Assembly (NCBI RefSeq): GCF_002367995.1 | Contig: NZ_AP018207.1 | Span: forward strand, 6,610,104 to 6,674,103 | Length of the DNA: 64,000 nt | Source: Calothrix brevissima NIES-22 | GTDB lineage: Bacteria; Cyanobacteriota; Cyanobacteriia; Cyanobacteriales; Nostocaceae | Direction: 5' to 3' | Part shown: positions 10,201 to 19,500 of the stretch, piece after piece | Layout: every line of letters begins with the position of its first letter | Numbering within the stretch: the stretch's first letter is position 1 | Notes under the pieces: generated by a model | The model's input: the letters and a program-made list of their open reading frames with translations, nothing else | Databases searched by the model: none | What the model was told of the DNA's origin: nothing | Program-made: the position numbers and the translations under genes

Positions 10201-10317
10201 ATTGTAAAAAAGTGTGTTGATATCCACAATGGGAAAATTTCTGTTGACAGCACATTAGGCGTAGGCACAAAATTTAAAGTTACTATCCCCTTAAATAATC
10301 AAATTACCATAGGTTAA
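7255..10317 (+). CDS. CBS-pair / five-PAS sensor histidine kinase
   Basis: The 1020-residue protein is soluble, with no membrane helix. Order: a CBS pair (about 10-135), five PAS/PAC units (about 155-280, 285-400, 405-515, 520-645, 650-780), a HisKA domain with the phospho-acceptor His802 in SMTSHEFRTPLS, and an HATPase domain (about 905-1015) with N-box LLNNAIKYS, DQGIGIP and GTGLGLAI. The fourth PAS looks LOV-like, but the cysteine position of the LOV motif is Phe (GQSFCLFQ), so flavin photochemistry is not expected. CBS pairs often bind adenine nucleotides, so energy sensing is an inference. The stop is five bases from the REC-EAL gene, which is probably its partner. Confidence 0.9.
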   Translation: MQAIPQLLWIKCLESIIDFSPLTVEPETLLLDAIALMSQQGKIAVVASSTRIFGCLTEKDIVRLLASEIDLKNTKISQVMHPVTITFKQSQLENLAILLTQLRQSPLNLLLVVDEQERLIGTITKESSYQLLDSDLNQQQPANSDRQVNLEALRNSEERFRHLVETSSDLIWEVDKNGLYTYVSPKIREILGYEPEEVLGKSPLEFMLLPRRSHLSADFAKIFVTPQAFQCLENTQIHQNGSLVELETTGVPFFDSAGEFQGYRGISRDVTQKQQAAISLQNSQQLLKAILDNSSTVIYIVDTDNKYLLINRQYEQLFNIQQAEILGKSIYEIWSPEIADQFAANHHRVITNDIAITVEEVVPQSDRLHNYLTINFPLKDECGVAYAVCGICTDITERQSQEESLLRFRKAIESASDAISMGNIAGETSYINPAFIKLYEYSLEELQTIGGLSAIFTELADYQQVMHSLQQGESWRGEVTMQVRSGQLVQVYLCADAIKDATNKTVGTVCIYTDITQRKLAEESLRLRDRAIAASSNGIIIADASIPNGPIIYVNSAYEQMTGYSAADVIGQSFCLFQNDEIHPQDLQELNAAMQAGQDCTVILRNYRRDKELAWHELNISPVYDATGNLTHYIGIQTDITKRQQAEIALLVSQQRLQYLLSSTPAVIYTCKTSGDFGTTFLSENVKTIMGYEAREFLEDSSFWLSHIHPDDIPQVLTQLSSAVERGYYKVKYRFLHKDGSYRWIYDTGRLVRDKTGELVEFVGYCADITEQKQLEQELILALEKEKELNDLKSRFISMTSHEFRTPLSTILSSAELLEHYRHKWTEEKQITHLQRIQTAVKRMTDMLHDVLFIGNAEAGILELKPTAFDLVQYCHQLVEEVGIEHNNPHLISFTSQLEAISCLMDKKLLKYILSNLLNNAIKYSPSHSKVEFTLNCQGGQVIFEVQDQGIGIPPEDIPYLFESFHRASNVDNILGTGLGLAIVKKCVDIHNGKISVDSTLGVGTKFKVTIPLNNQITIG

Positions 10318-10322
10318 AAATT

Positions 10323-11516
10323 ATGACAAAAATTTTAGTGATTGAAGATGAAGAATTAGTCAGAGAAAATATTTTAGATTTACTAGAAGCCGAAGATTTT
10401 GATACGATTGCGGCTGCTAATGGCAAAATTGGGCTAAATTTAGCATTATCAGAAATTCCCGATTTAATTTTATGTGACATGATGATGCCTGAATTGGATG
10501 GTTATGGCGTGTTAACCACATTACGTCAAGACCCTTCAACGGCGACAATTCCCTTTATCTTTCTCACCGCTAAATCTGCTAAAGCCGATTTTCGTCAAGG
10601 AATGGATATGGGAGCAGATGATTACCTAACCAAGCCATTTACCAGGGCTGAATTATTAAGTGCGATTGTCAATCGGCTAGAAAAACAGGCTGCTTTGAAA
10701 AAGCACTTGCTATCAACTCAGTCAGCAACAATGGCTAGCTCACCCAAAATGCAATTGTTAGAAGTTTATTTACAGCGAGTAGTTAAACAAGATAAATTTC
10801 AAGAATTTGAATTATATTATCAACCAATAGTAGATATTAGCTCAGGTAAAATTATTGCTGCCGAAAATGTTCTGATCTGGCAAAGTCCAGAACTAGGTTC
10901 AGTCCCATCTTTAGAATTTATCGAAGTCGCCGAAGCTCAAGGTTTAATTCTCCCCCTAGAAAACTGGGTATTCACCAGCATCTGCGAACAAATTAAAATG
11001 TGGCAGTACAATCTAGATTTCTTGTCATTGACTATTAATATCAATGTTTCCAGCAGTTTATTTTACTGTCCCCAGTTTATTGAAGATATCTCTGCCATTC
11101 TCCTGCAAAAGAAAGTCGCACCAGAACGGATAGAAATAGAAATCAGTGAAAGTATAGTTATGCAGAATTTAAATAGAGCGATCGCAATTTTGCAAAAACT
11201 CAGTGCTTTAGGTGTGAAAATTGCCCTAGATGACTTTGGTATCGGCTATTCTTCCTTAACCAATCTCAAAGAATTACCGATTAATACCTTAAAAATAGGC
11301 AGATACTACATTCATAATGTCAACTCTAATCAAGAGAAAGCCGCACTGACAATAGCTGTCATGGAAATGGCTCATAATCTTAATTTACGAATTATAGCTG
11401 AAGGTGTAGACACAGAAGCAGAACTGGATTTCTTACGCCAAAATAACTGTGATGCTATGCAAGGATTTCTTTTAAGTCGTCCATTACCAGCAGCAGAGTT
11501 AGAAAATTTCTTCTAA
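10323..11516 (+). CDS. Response regulator with C-terminal EAL domain
   Basis: The 397-residue protein has a receiver domain (1-120; acidic pocket EDEE, phospho-acceptor Asp52 in CDMMMPELDG) and an EAL phosphodiesterase-type domain (about 150-395). In the EAL part the signature reads ENV instead of EAL (AAENVLIW), and the usual LKID Asp is Gly (LKIGRYY). The other usual residues remain: EISES Glu, ALDDFG, AEGV Glu and MQGFLLSRP Gln. EAL domains hydrolyse cyclic di-GMP. Here reduced activity or a binding-only role is possible. Five bases downstream of the kinase, so the two are very probably co-transcribed and a cognate pair. Confidence 0.9.
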   Translation: MTKILVIEDEELVRENILDLLEAEDFDTIAAANGKIGLNLALSEIPDLILCDMMMPELDGYGVLTTLRQDPSTATIPFIFLTAKSAKADFRQGMDMGADDYLTKPFTRAELLSAIVNRLEKQAALKKHLLSTQSATMASSPKMQLLEVYLQRVVKQDKFQEFELYYQPIVDISSGKIIAAENVLIWQSPELGSVPSLEFIEVAEAQGLILPLENWVFTSICEQIKMWQYNLDFLSLTININVSSSLFYCPQFIEDISAILLQKKVAPERIEIEISESIVMQNLNRAIAILQKLSALGVKIALDDFGIGYSSLTNLKELPINTLKIGRYYIHNVNSNQEKAALTIAVMEMAHNLNLRIIAEGVDTEAELDFLRQNNCDAMQGFLLSRPLPAAELENFF

Positions 11517-11759
11517 AATTTTTTCTAAATAACACCACTTGTTTAAAATAAAAGCTTCGGCATTGCTCTACAAGGCAAAATATTGTTTAGCAATGCCATA
11601 AGCTAGTTGGGTATGTAGAATTGGCTGACTTGAGACTATTATAAATAAGTCGTCTTCCTAGTTGTGTTATGTTTCCAGTATAAGATTACGTCCAATTTGT
11701 ATAAGTTGTATATTTTGTATACGAAAAACTAAAACAATATCTATTTTTTAATAAAACTA

Positions 11760-14066
11760 ATGGCAAAGCGATCGCTACAAGCATCTGTAGAAGGTATTAG
11801 AAAAGCTAAACAAGCCTTTAAACGTAAAGGCTGGACGCAAGAATATTTAGCCGCAACTGTTGGTTTGGAAACCCGCCAACCAATTTGGAAATTCTTCACT
11901 GGTAAACCCATTGATCGCCAAGCTTTTAATGAAATTTGCTTGGCGCTAGAGTTAGATCCAGCAGAAATATTGCAACATTCTACAGAAGAAGAAGCAGTCC
12001 CAGCAGACAAACCAACCCAGGCGACTTTAGATATTAATAATCTAGTAGACAGGCTCAGGTCTCTGCACTATGGTAAAATCCAAGCCCAGTGCGGAACCTT
12101 GCATCTTTTAGATATCGCCCGTCCCATCGCCTTAAATGAACTATATGTAGATGTGAATATTTTGGAGGAAATGAGTAGTAAAACTTGGATAGATATTCAT
12201 GAATTACAAAACTGTCAATCTGATAAATTTGAGCGCTTCGGCTTAGGTCAAGTCCGACAACAACGGGTAAGCGGACTAGAAGCAGTTGTCCAATATTCTA
12301 AGCTGATGATATTAGGTAAACCAGGCTCAGGAAAAACGACATTTTTACAGTCAGTGGCTATTAGCTGTAATCAAGGATTATTTCAAGCGGACTGCTTGCC
12401 AATTTTTATTAATTTAAAAAATTTAGCGGAAGATACTAAAGATACACCGCAAACTAATTTAGTAAATTATATTCATAACAGTTTTGTACATTTTAATATT
12501 ACTGAACAGCAAATAATTACCATATTATCTCACGGTAGAGCTTTAATTTTGTTAGATGCCTTAGATGAAGTCGCCGAAAAAGATAGCGAAAGAATCACCA
12601 AAATTATCCGCCAATTTCTAGAAATATTTCATCAAAATAAAATTATTATTAGTTGCCGTATCGCTGCCCAGCATTATAGATTCCAAGGATTTACAGAAGT
12701 TGAAATTGCTGATTTTACAAAATTACAAATTATCACCTTTGCCTACAAATGGTTTTTAGTCATTGCCAAGAAAACCCCAGCTAAAGCTCAGGAATTGGCA
12801 CAGAAGTTTATGCAAAAATTGGAACTGCCAGAAAATGCCCCCATTCTCGAATTGGCAGCTACACCAATTTTATTAAATCTCACCTGTTTGTTATTTCAAT
12901 TTGCTGAAGATTTTCCCTCACAACGTGCTGAACTATATAAACAAGGGTTAGACTTACTCTTAGTCCGTTGGGATGAAGCCAGAGGAATTAAACGCGATCG
13001 CCTTTATCGCAATTTATCACTCCTGCAAAAAATTAAACTCCTGAGTCATATAGCAGCAGTTACCTTTGCTCAAGGGCAGTATTTTCTGCCAGAAAATAAA
13101 ATGCGCCAACTGATTGCTGACTATTTATCTCAGCTTCCCCAAGCCATACAAGATACAGATGCCTTAGAATTAGAAAGCGAAGCGGTATTAAAAGCAATTG
13201 AAGCTCAACATGGATTATTAATTGAAAGAGCTAGAGGAATTTATTCTTTTTCCCATTTAACATTTCAAGAATATTTTACAGCCAGAGAAATTTTTGCGAA
13301 TGCTAATAGCTCAACACTGCAAGAACTAGTTAGTCATATTCATGAAGAACGTTGGCGAGAAATATTTTTACTCACTATCGGGATGTTAAAGCCTGCTGAT
13401 GATTTATTGCAGCTCATGCAGCAAAAAATTGCGGCTTTAGCCACAGTCAAGGGTAAATTAAATGATTTTATGAATTGGGTAACAGAAAAATCTGTTGATA
13501 TTCAGCCATCTTATCATCCAGCGAGTATTCGGGCATTTTACTTTACCATAGCCTTGCCACCAGACCATCCTCTAGCTCGCAACCAAATTTTTGCGATATC
13601 TTTAGATGGGCGTTTAGCCGGAAATCTCTGCACTGATTTAGCCTTAGATTTAGCCTTAACTCACGCTTTAGCTGTCAGCTTAACCATGACTGCAGATATA
13701 TTCTTTCAACGGTTGTTTGCTTTAAGTTTAGCCCTGGATTTAAAACATTTGTTGAAGGAAAAGCCTGCTTTACAAACATCGCTGCAAGATTTAAAAAAAC
13801 AGCTACCCTCACAAAAACAAAGTAGAGAAACACTAAAAATTTGGTGGCAGAATAATGGGGAAGCTTGGATTGAACAACTGCGAAAATTGATGATTGATGA
13901 GCGCCAAATTGGACATGATTGGCAGTTTAGTCAACAAGATTGGCAACAATTACAACAGTATTGGTACGCTAATCAACTACTATTAGATTGTCTCAATAGT
14001 TCTGCGGAAATTACCCCCGATGTGTGCGAATCGATTAAGAATAGTTTGCTGTTGCCTTGTAATTAA
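11760..14066 (+). CDS. NACHT-family STAND NTPase with N-terminal HTH-like domain
   Basis: The 768-residue protein starts with a helical DNA-binding-like segment of about 65 residues (RKGWTQEYLAATVGLETRQP, XRE-like). The NACHT NTPase follows: Walker A GKPGSGKT at about 186-193, Walker B LILLDALDE at about 261-269, and an IISCRIA sensor-type segment. The helical C-terminus contains Leu/Ala-rich near-repeats (DLALDLALTHALAVSL) and no WD40 or TPR array. NACHT STAND proteins are signal-dependent switches. In bacteria some give phage defence, while others regulate development. No effector is recognisable, so the role is open. Monocistronic: flanks of 243 and about 170 bases. Confidence 0.85.
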   Translation: MAKRSLQASVEGIRKAKQAFKRKGWTQEYLAATVGLETRQPIWKFFTGKPIDRQAFNEICLALELDPAEILQHSTEEEAVPADKPTQATLDINNLVDRLRSLHYGKIQAQCGTLHLLDIARPIALNELYVDVNILEEMSSKTWIDIHELQNCQSDKFERFGLGQVRQQRVSGLEAVVQYSKLMILGKPGSGKTTFLQSVAISCNQGLFQADCLPIFINLKNLAEDTKDTPQTNLVNYIHNSFVHFNITEQQIITILSHGRALILLDALDEVAEKDSERITKIIRQFLEIFHQNKIIISCRIAAQHYRFQGFTEVEIADFTKLQIITFAYKWFLVIAKKTPAKAQELAQKFMQKLELPENAPILELAATPILLNLTCLLFQFAEDFPSQRAELYKQGLDLLLVRWDEARGIKRDRLYRNLSLLQKIKLLSHIAAVTFAQGQYFLPENKMRQLIADYLSQLPQAIQDTDALELESEAVLKAIEAQHGLLIERARGIYSFSHLTFQEYFTAREIFANANSSTLQELVSHIHEERWREIFLLTIGMLKPADDLLQLMQQKIAALATVKGKLNDFMNWVTEKSVDIQPSYHPASIRAFYFTIALPPDHPLARNQIFAISLDGRLAGNLCTDLALDLALTHALAVSLTMTADIFFQRLFALSLALDLKHLLKEKPALQTSLQDLKKQLPSQKQSRETLKIWWQNNGEAWIEQLRKLMIDERQIGHDWQFSQQDWQQLQQYWYANQLLLDCLNSSAEITPDVCESIKNSLLLPCN

Positions 14067-14075
14067 TAGTTTTGG

Positions 14076-14106
14076 GGCATTGGGCATTGGGCATTGGGCA
14101 TGGGAT
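14076..14106. repeat. GGGCATT tandem heptamer
   Basis: Four units of the GGGCATTG type just after the NACHT gene. The same heptamer family recurs at 20412, 43250 and 49434 in either orientation. Confidence 0.7.
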
Positions 14107-14235
14107 AACAATATTATATTTAGTTTGAATTTTGAATTGCCTTTCCTGAGAGGGATAGATAATCAGGGTATTTTCGCTAAACTCAAAAATAGCGATCGCT
14201 TGTTGTGATTGTGTTGCTACTTTTGGAAGCGTTTC

Positions 14236-15588
14236 ATGATGACATTCCCTCAGCGTTTCTTTCCCCTGCTATTGTTATGGACTGCACTGACAGCTTGTAA
14301 CCAGACTCGCGCTTCCTTGGATGAGTTCACACCGCAACCATCTACATCTCCGGTTCCGGTAGCACAGAATTCCACAGCAGCCAAAAACATTATCCCAACT
14401 GAACCACTATCACCCACACCAATCCGGATTAACCTCAAGAACTTACCAGCGCCTTTTGCGACAGATAGCGCCTCCAAAAGCCCAAAGGTTGTACCCATTC
14501 CCCAAAATCCATTGCTGCGCGTACCACCGGGGTTTACAGTCAATATCTTTGCTGAAAATTTAAATGCACCTCGTTGGCTGGCTTTAACTCCTAATGGTGA
14601 TGTACTGGTAACTGAAACTCGACAAAATCGCATTCGCCTATTACGTGACAGCAACGGTGATGGGGTAGCTGATGTCCGCCAAACTTTTGCAGATGAGAAA
14701 AATGGCGTAAATATTCCTTTCGGTATGGCTTTTGCAGGTAATTCCTTCTTTTTGGGGAATACTGACGCTGTGCTACGGTTTGCCTATAATCCCAATCAAC
14801 AGCAACTTAACGGTACTGGTAAAAAAATTGCTGATTTACCTGGTGGTGGTTATAACCAACATTGGACACGTAACGTAGTAGTTTCACCCGATGGTAACAA
14901 ACTCTATGTTTCTGTGGGTTCGCAATCGAATGTCGATGAAGAATCCTTACCCAGGGCTTCAGTACAGCAGATGAATTTGGATGGTTCGCAACAGCAAACT
15001 TTTGCTTATGGCTTGCGTAACCCAGTGGGATTAGATTTCCATCCGGTAACCAAAGAACTGTACGCTACAGTTAACGAACGTGATGGTATTGGCGATGACT
15101 TAGTACCAGATTATTTGACCAGCCTGCGACAAGGAGAATTTTACGGTTGGCCTTATGCTTATCTTGCGCCAAATAATCTCGACCCCCGCCAGACAACAAA
15201 TAACAAAAGTAAACGCCCTGATTTAGTAGCCCAAACCAAAACACCAGATGTATTGTTTCAAGCCCACTCAGCCGCCTTGGGTTTGCAGTTTTACGATGGT
15301 AAAACCTTTCCTGAAAAATATCGTCACGGTGCTTTTGTGGCTTTTCGTGGTTCTTGGAACCGCGATCGCGGTACAGGTTATAAAGTGGTATTTGTGCCTT
15401 ACGATCAAAATGGGCGATCGCAAAATTACTATGAAGACTTTCTCACAGGCTTCTTACTCAATCCATCCATCCCAACTACTTGGGGGCGACCTGTCGGGTT
15501 ACTGGTATTACCTGATGGTAGTTTATTAGTCACAGAAGAAGCTAATAATCGTATATACAGGATTCAATATACAGGCATTAAAGATTAA
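14236..15588 (+). CDS. PQQ-dependent sugar dehydrogenase-like lipoprotein (sorbosone dehydrogenase family)
   Basis: From the ATG at 14236 the protein has 450 residues. It starts with a lipoprotein signal (hydrophobic stretch, then LTAC with the lipid-attachment Cys). A Pro/Ser-rich spacer of about 60 residues leads into a six-bladed beta-propeller of the glucose/sorbosone dehydrogenase family: GFTVNIFAENLNAPRWLA, RNVVVSPDGNKLYVSVGS, YGLRNPVGLDFHP and FRGSWNRDRGTGYKVVFVP. Such enzymes oxidise sugars with PQQ, but whether this organism makes PQQ cannot be told here. A TTG start at 14209 is open but would put nine polar or aromatic residues before the signal. Not in an operon. Confidence 0.88.
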   Translation: MMTFPQRFFPLLLLWTALTACNQTRASLDEFTPQPSTSPVPVAQNSTAAKNIIPTEPLSPTPIRINLKNLPAPFATDSASKSPKVVPIPQNPLLRVPPGFTVNIFAENLNAPRWLALTPNGDVLVTETRQNRIRLLRDSNGDGVADVRQTFADEKNGVNIPFGMAFAGNSFFLGNTDAVLRFAYNPNQQQLNGTGKKIADLPGGGYNQHWTRNVVVSPDGNKLYVSVGSQSNVDEESLPRASVQQMNLDGSQQQTFAYGLRNPVGLDFHPVTKELYATVNERDGIGDDLVPDYLTSLRQGEFYGWPYAYLAPNNLDPRQTTNNKSKRPDLVAQTKTPDVLFQAHSAALGLQFYDGKTFPEKYRHGAFVAFRGSWNRDRGTGYKVVFVPYDQNGRSQNYYEDFLTGFLLNPSIPTTWGRPVGLLVLPDGSLLVTEEANNRIYRIQYTGIKD

Positions 15589-15678
15589 GGATTGAGAAAT
15601 GGTTTTGATGTTTCTCATCTTTGTAAGCTAAATTAGGAAAAAACATCTAGTCAAAGCGATCGGCTATAAAAATTAGAT

Positions 15679-16080
15679 ATGACAGACCAAGAACGTGAAA
15701 ATCAATCAAATAGCAGCCAATCTTCCCATTCTGGTGCAAGATATTGGGGAAATGTAGAAGTTGTGGAAGAAGGCGATAACTATAGAATTAGTCGCGTAGA
15801 AATCAAGCCAAGACATAGTATTAAACCACAAATTCATTATCACCGTAACGAACATTGGGTAGTCGTCTCTGGTGTCGCCAAGATAACTTGTGGCGAAGAA
15901 GAAATATTCTTGAATCGCAACGAATCTACCTATGTTCCCGCCGCAACACTGCATAAAGTAGAAAATCCTGGTTCGATTCCGCTAGTGATTTTAGAAATTC
16001 AAAATGGCGAATATTTAGGTGAAGATGATATTGAACGTCCTTACGATTTAAATTTAGTTAAACCTGTCAACGAAATTTAA
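15679..16080 (+). CDS. Stand-alone cupin, mannose-6-phosphate isomerase type II-like
   Basis: The 133-residue single-domain cupin matches the C-terminal domain of bifunctional mannose-1-phosphate guanylyltransferase / phosphomannose isomerase. Visible are YWGNVEVVEEG, the metal-binding box HYHRNEHWVVVSG with three His and a Glu, and the second box VPAATLHKVENPG. It may isomerise mannose-6-phosphate/fructose-6-phosphate for sugar-nucleotide supply, or it may only bind a sugar. The first 20 residues are polar and Ser-rich. The leader of about 90 bases from the preceding gene suggests separate transcription. Confidence 0.85.
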   Translation: MTDQERENQSNSSQSSHSGARYWGNVEVVEEGDNYRISRVEIKPRHSIKPQIHYHRNEHWVVVSGVAKITCGEEEIFLNRNESTYVPAATLHKVENPGSIPLVILEIQNGEYLGEDDIERPYDLNLVKPVNEI

Positions 16081-16518
16081 TTAGTAAATAGGTAGAAATC
16101 AATCAAACTATATCTGCAAGGTTACACCCTTGCAACCCTTATACTAATGACCAATGACCAATGACTAATGACCAATCGCTAGTTATCTTTAATTGCTCTT
16201 AGAACATCTAGCACAGAAGTTGAGCTTAACTGCATAGTATCAATTTTCTGTCAATGCGTAAGTTCTAAAAAATAACATTCAAGTCATGACCGTCATGACC
16301 TAAGTTCTGCTGGATATGAGATTTGATGTTTGTAGCGATCGCGTTACTATTAAACGTCAATCGTCAATATAGCAGGCTGGACAATGGCTGATAGATAAAA
16401 AAAATTTTGGCGATCGCATCCACTGGGAATATTTCAAAAATCAGGCAAGAATCCTATAGTGAGAAAAGATGGTAAGCTCATGAGAATGCCTGATTTGTTG
16501 AAGCTGACATAGTTATAA
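16081..16518. other. Spacer with STRR and HIP1 sites
   Basis: A heptamer STRR (about 16143-16176, ATGACCA units) and a CATGACCGTCATGAC inverted motif near 16284-16300 are the only structure seen. No gene is supported. Confidence 0.5.
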
Positions 16519-16530
16519 TTGACATTAGCA

Positions 16531-19500
16531 ATGTTAAACCGTTTGAAGATTGGCAGCAAAATTGGCGCTAGTTTCGCTCTAGGTCTGACAATTTTAACTG
16601 CCCTGGGACTTATTTCTCATCGTACTACTAACGAATTAATCTCTACATCATACCTAGAAAATCATACATACCAAGTTTTAGGATTACTGCAAGATTTAAA
16701 TAGCAAGCTACAACAAGCAGAAACAGGACAGCGCGGTTATATAATTACTGGTGAAAAGCGTTATTTAGAGCCATATCAAGCAGCGATTGAATCTATAGAC
16801 CAACCTCTAACAAAACTCCGCGAGTTCACTGCTGATAATCCCGTTCAACAACATCGACTCGAACGATTACAGCCACTAATTGCTGAAAGAATAACTATCA
16901 TGCAAAAAGTGCTGGAATTGCGAGATAGTCAAGGCTTAGAAGCAGCTAAAAAGCTCATTCTTACCGATGAAGGTAAGCGGTTGATGGATAAAATCCGCTA
17001 CCTGACTGATGAGATGAAATTAGAAGAAAATGAATTATTAACTCAGCGTTCAAACCAAGCAAAAGCTGCTGCTAGAGCCACTATTTCTACTATTACTTAT
17101 GGGATTCCTATATCTTTTATATTGATAGCTTTAATCGGCTATTTGTTATCTCGTGATATTTCCCAACCGCTAGAAAAATTTTCTCGTGTAGCTGCGAAAA
17201 TTTCTGATGGCGATTTATCAGGTAAACTCCCCGATACAAAACGCCAAGATGAAGTGGGTATATTGACACGCAGTTTCAATCAAATGATTGCCAATTTACA
17301 AGAAACTAAGCAAAAAAATGAACAAGAAAATTGGTTAAAATCCAACTTGGCTGAGTTTAGTAATAGCTTGCAAGGACGAAGGAATTTAGTAAATGTGACT
17401 GAGTCAATTTTATCTAAGTTAGCACCTTTAGTTAGCGCCCAACAGGGTGTGATTTATTTAATGGAGAATCGAGAAAATCAGCCAACATTAAAGTTATTTA
17501 GTAGCTATGCTTACAAAGAAAGAAAAAATTTAGCTAATCAATTTCGCTTGGGAGAAGGTTTAGTAGGTCAGTGTGCTTTAGAAAAGCAGAGAATTTTACT
17601 CACCCAAGTACCGCCTGATTATATCCAGATTAGTTCTGGCTTAGGAGAAACACCACCATTAAATATTGTAGTCTTACCTGTATTATTTGAAAAGCAGGTA
17701 AATGCTGTGATTGAATTAGCATCATTGCAAGCTTTTAGCGAACTACATTTAATTTTTTTAGAACAAGTTAGTGAAGTTATTGGTATTGCTTTAAATGCCA
17801 TTAATGCTGATATGCTAACTCAGCAACTCCTCCAGCAATCTCAGGAATTAACGGAAGAATTAAAAGCGCAACAAGCAGAACTGCAAAATAGCAACCAGTT
17901 ATTACAACAACAAGCAGCAGATTTAGAAGCATCCCAACTACTTTTACAGGAACAGCAGGATGAATTAAAACAATCTAACGAGGAATTACAAGCTTTAAAT
18001 GAAGAGTTGGAAGAAAAAGCTGAGTTATTGGCGGTACAAAAGCGAGAAGTTGAGGTAAAAAATCAACAAATTGAACAAGCAAGACTATCTTTAGAAGAAC
18101 AAGCTCAAGCATTAACTTTATCTTCTAAATATAAGTCGGAGTTTTTAGCGAATATGTCTCATGAGCTAAGAACACCGCTAAATAGTCTGTTAATTTTAGC
18201 GCGGTTAATGTCGGAAAATTCTGAGGGTAATTTAACTGCAAAACAAATCGAATATAGTCAAACTATCTATAATGCTGGGACAGATTTATTAGCCTTAATT
18301 AACGATGTTTTAGATTTAGCGAAAGTTGAATCTGGTAAATTTACTATAGAAAGTAAGTCAGTTAATTTTCTTGATTTACAAAGACACTTGCAAGCTAATT
18401 TTCGCCAAGTAGCAGAAAATAAAGGATTAAGTTTTAATCTAGAATTTGACCAAAACTTACCCCCAGAATTTTATACTGATCCCAAACGCTTACAACAAAT
18501 ATTAAATAATTTATTGGCGAATGCTTTTAAGTTTACCGAACAAGGTAGAGTCAGCTTAGAAGTGAGGTTAATATCTCCAGATACAGTGGCTTTTGCTGTC
18601 AGCGATACAGGTATTGGCATTGCAAAAGAAAAACAGCAGTTAATTTTTGAAGCCTTTCAACAAGCAGATGGTACCACCAGCCGCAAATATGGCGGTACAG
18701 GCTTAGGTTTATCTATTAGTCGAGAACTAGCTCATTTGTTAGGTGGGAGAATTGAATTAATAAGTCAACTAGGAGAGGGAAGCACTTTTACGCTTTATTT
18801 ACCACTACAAGAAATGCAAACCAATGTCACAGCTAAAGCAAGTGAAATTGTCAAGCAGAAAAATTTGCTAGTTACACAAATAACTTCTTCTCTTCCCCTA
18901 GTTGCTCCTTCTTTGTCAGTAGTTAATCTTCCTAATTCTCAACCAGAAATTGCCGACGATCGAGAAAATATCCGCGTAGGTGATAAAGTATTGCTGGTGA
19001 TTGAAGATGATGTCAAATTTGCGCGGATTTTGCAAGACATGGCGCAACAACAAGGATTTAAAGTTTTGCTAGCTTTACATGGTCAAGCAGGTTTGGCGCT
19101 AGCACAACAGTATAAACCAGATGCAATTACTTTAGATGTATGTATGCCCGATCTGGATGGCTGGATGGTGTTAGATCGTCTCAAGCATAATGGAGAAACG
19201 CGCCATATTCCCGTACATATATTATCTATTGACGATCGCCAACAACGCGGTTTAGAGTTAGGCGCGATCGCTTATTTACAAAAACCTGTTTCTAAAGAAC
19301 AATTAACAGGCGCGTTAACTGATATTAAAGCTTTTCTGGCACGAAAAGTTAAAAATTTACTCATCATCGAAGACGACCCAGTGCAAGCCCGCAGTATTAT
19401 AGAGTTGATTGGCAATGGTGATGTGCAAAGTACCGCAGTCAATACAGCAGCTGAGGCTTTAGCGACACTGCGATCGCAACGGATTGATTGTATTGTCTTA

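Noticed and set aside
14020-14208. 62-codon frame after the NACHT gene
   Set aside because: Starts inside the NACHT gene in another frame and runs through a heptamer repeat; no coding features.
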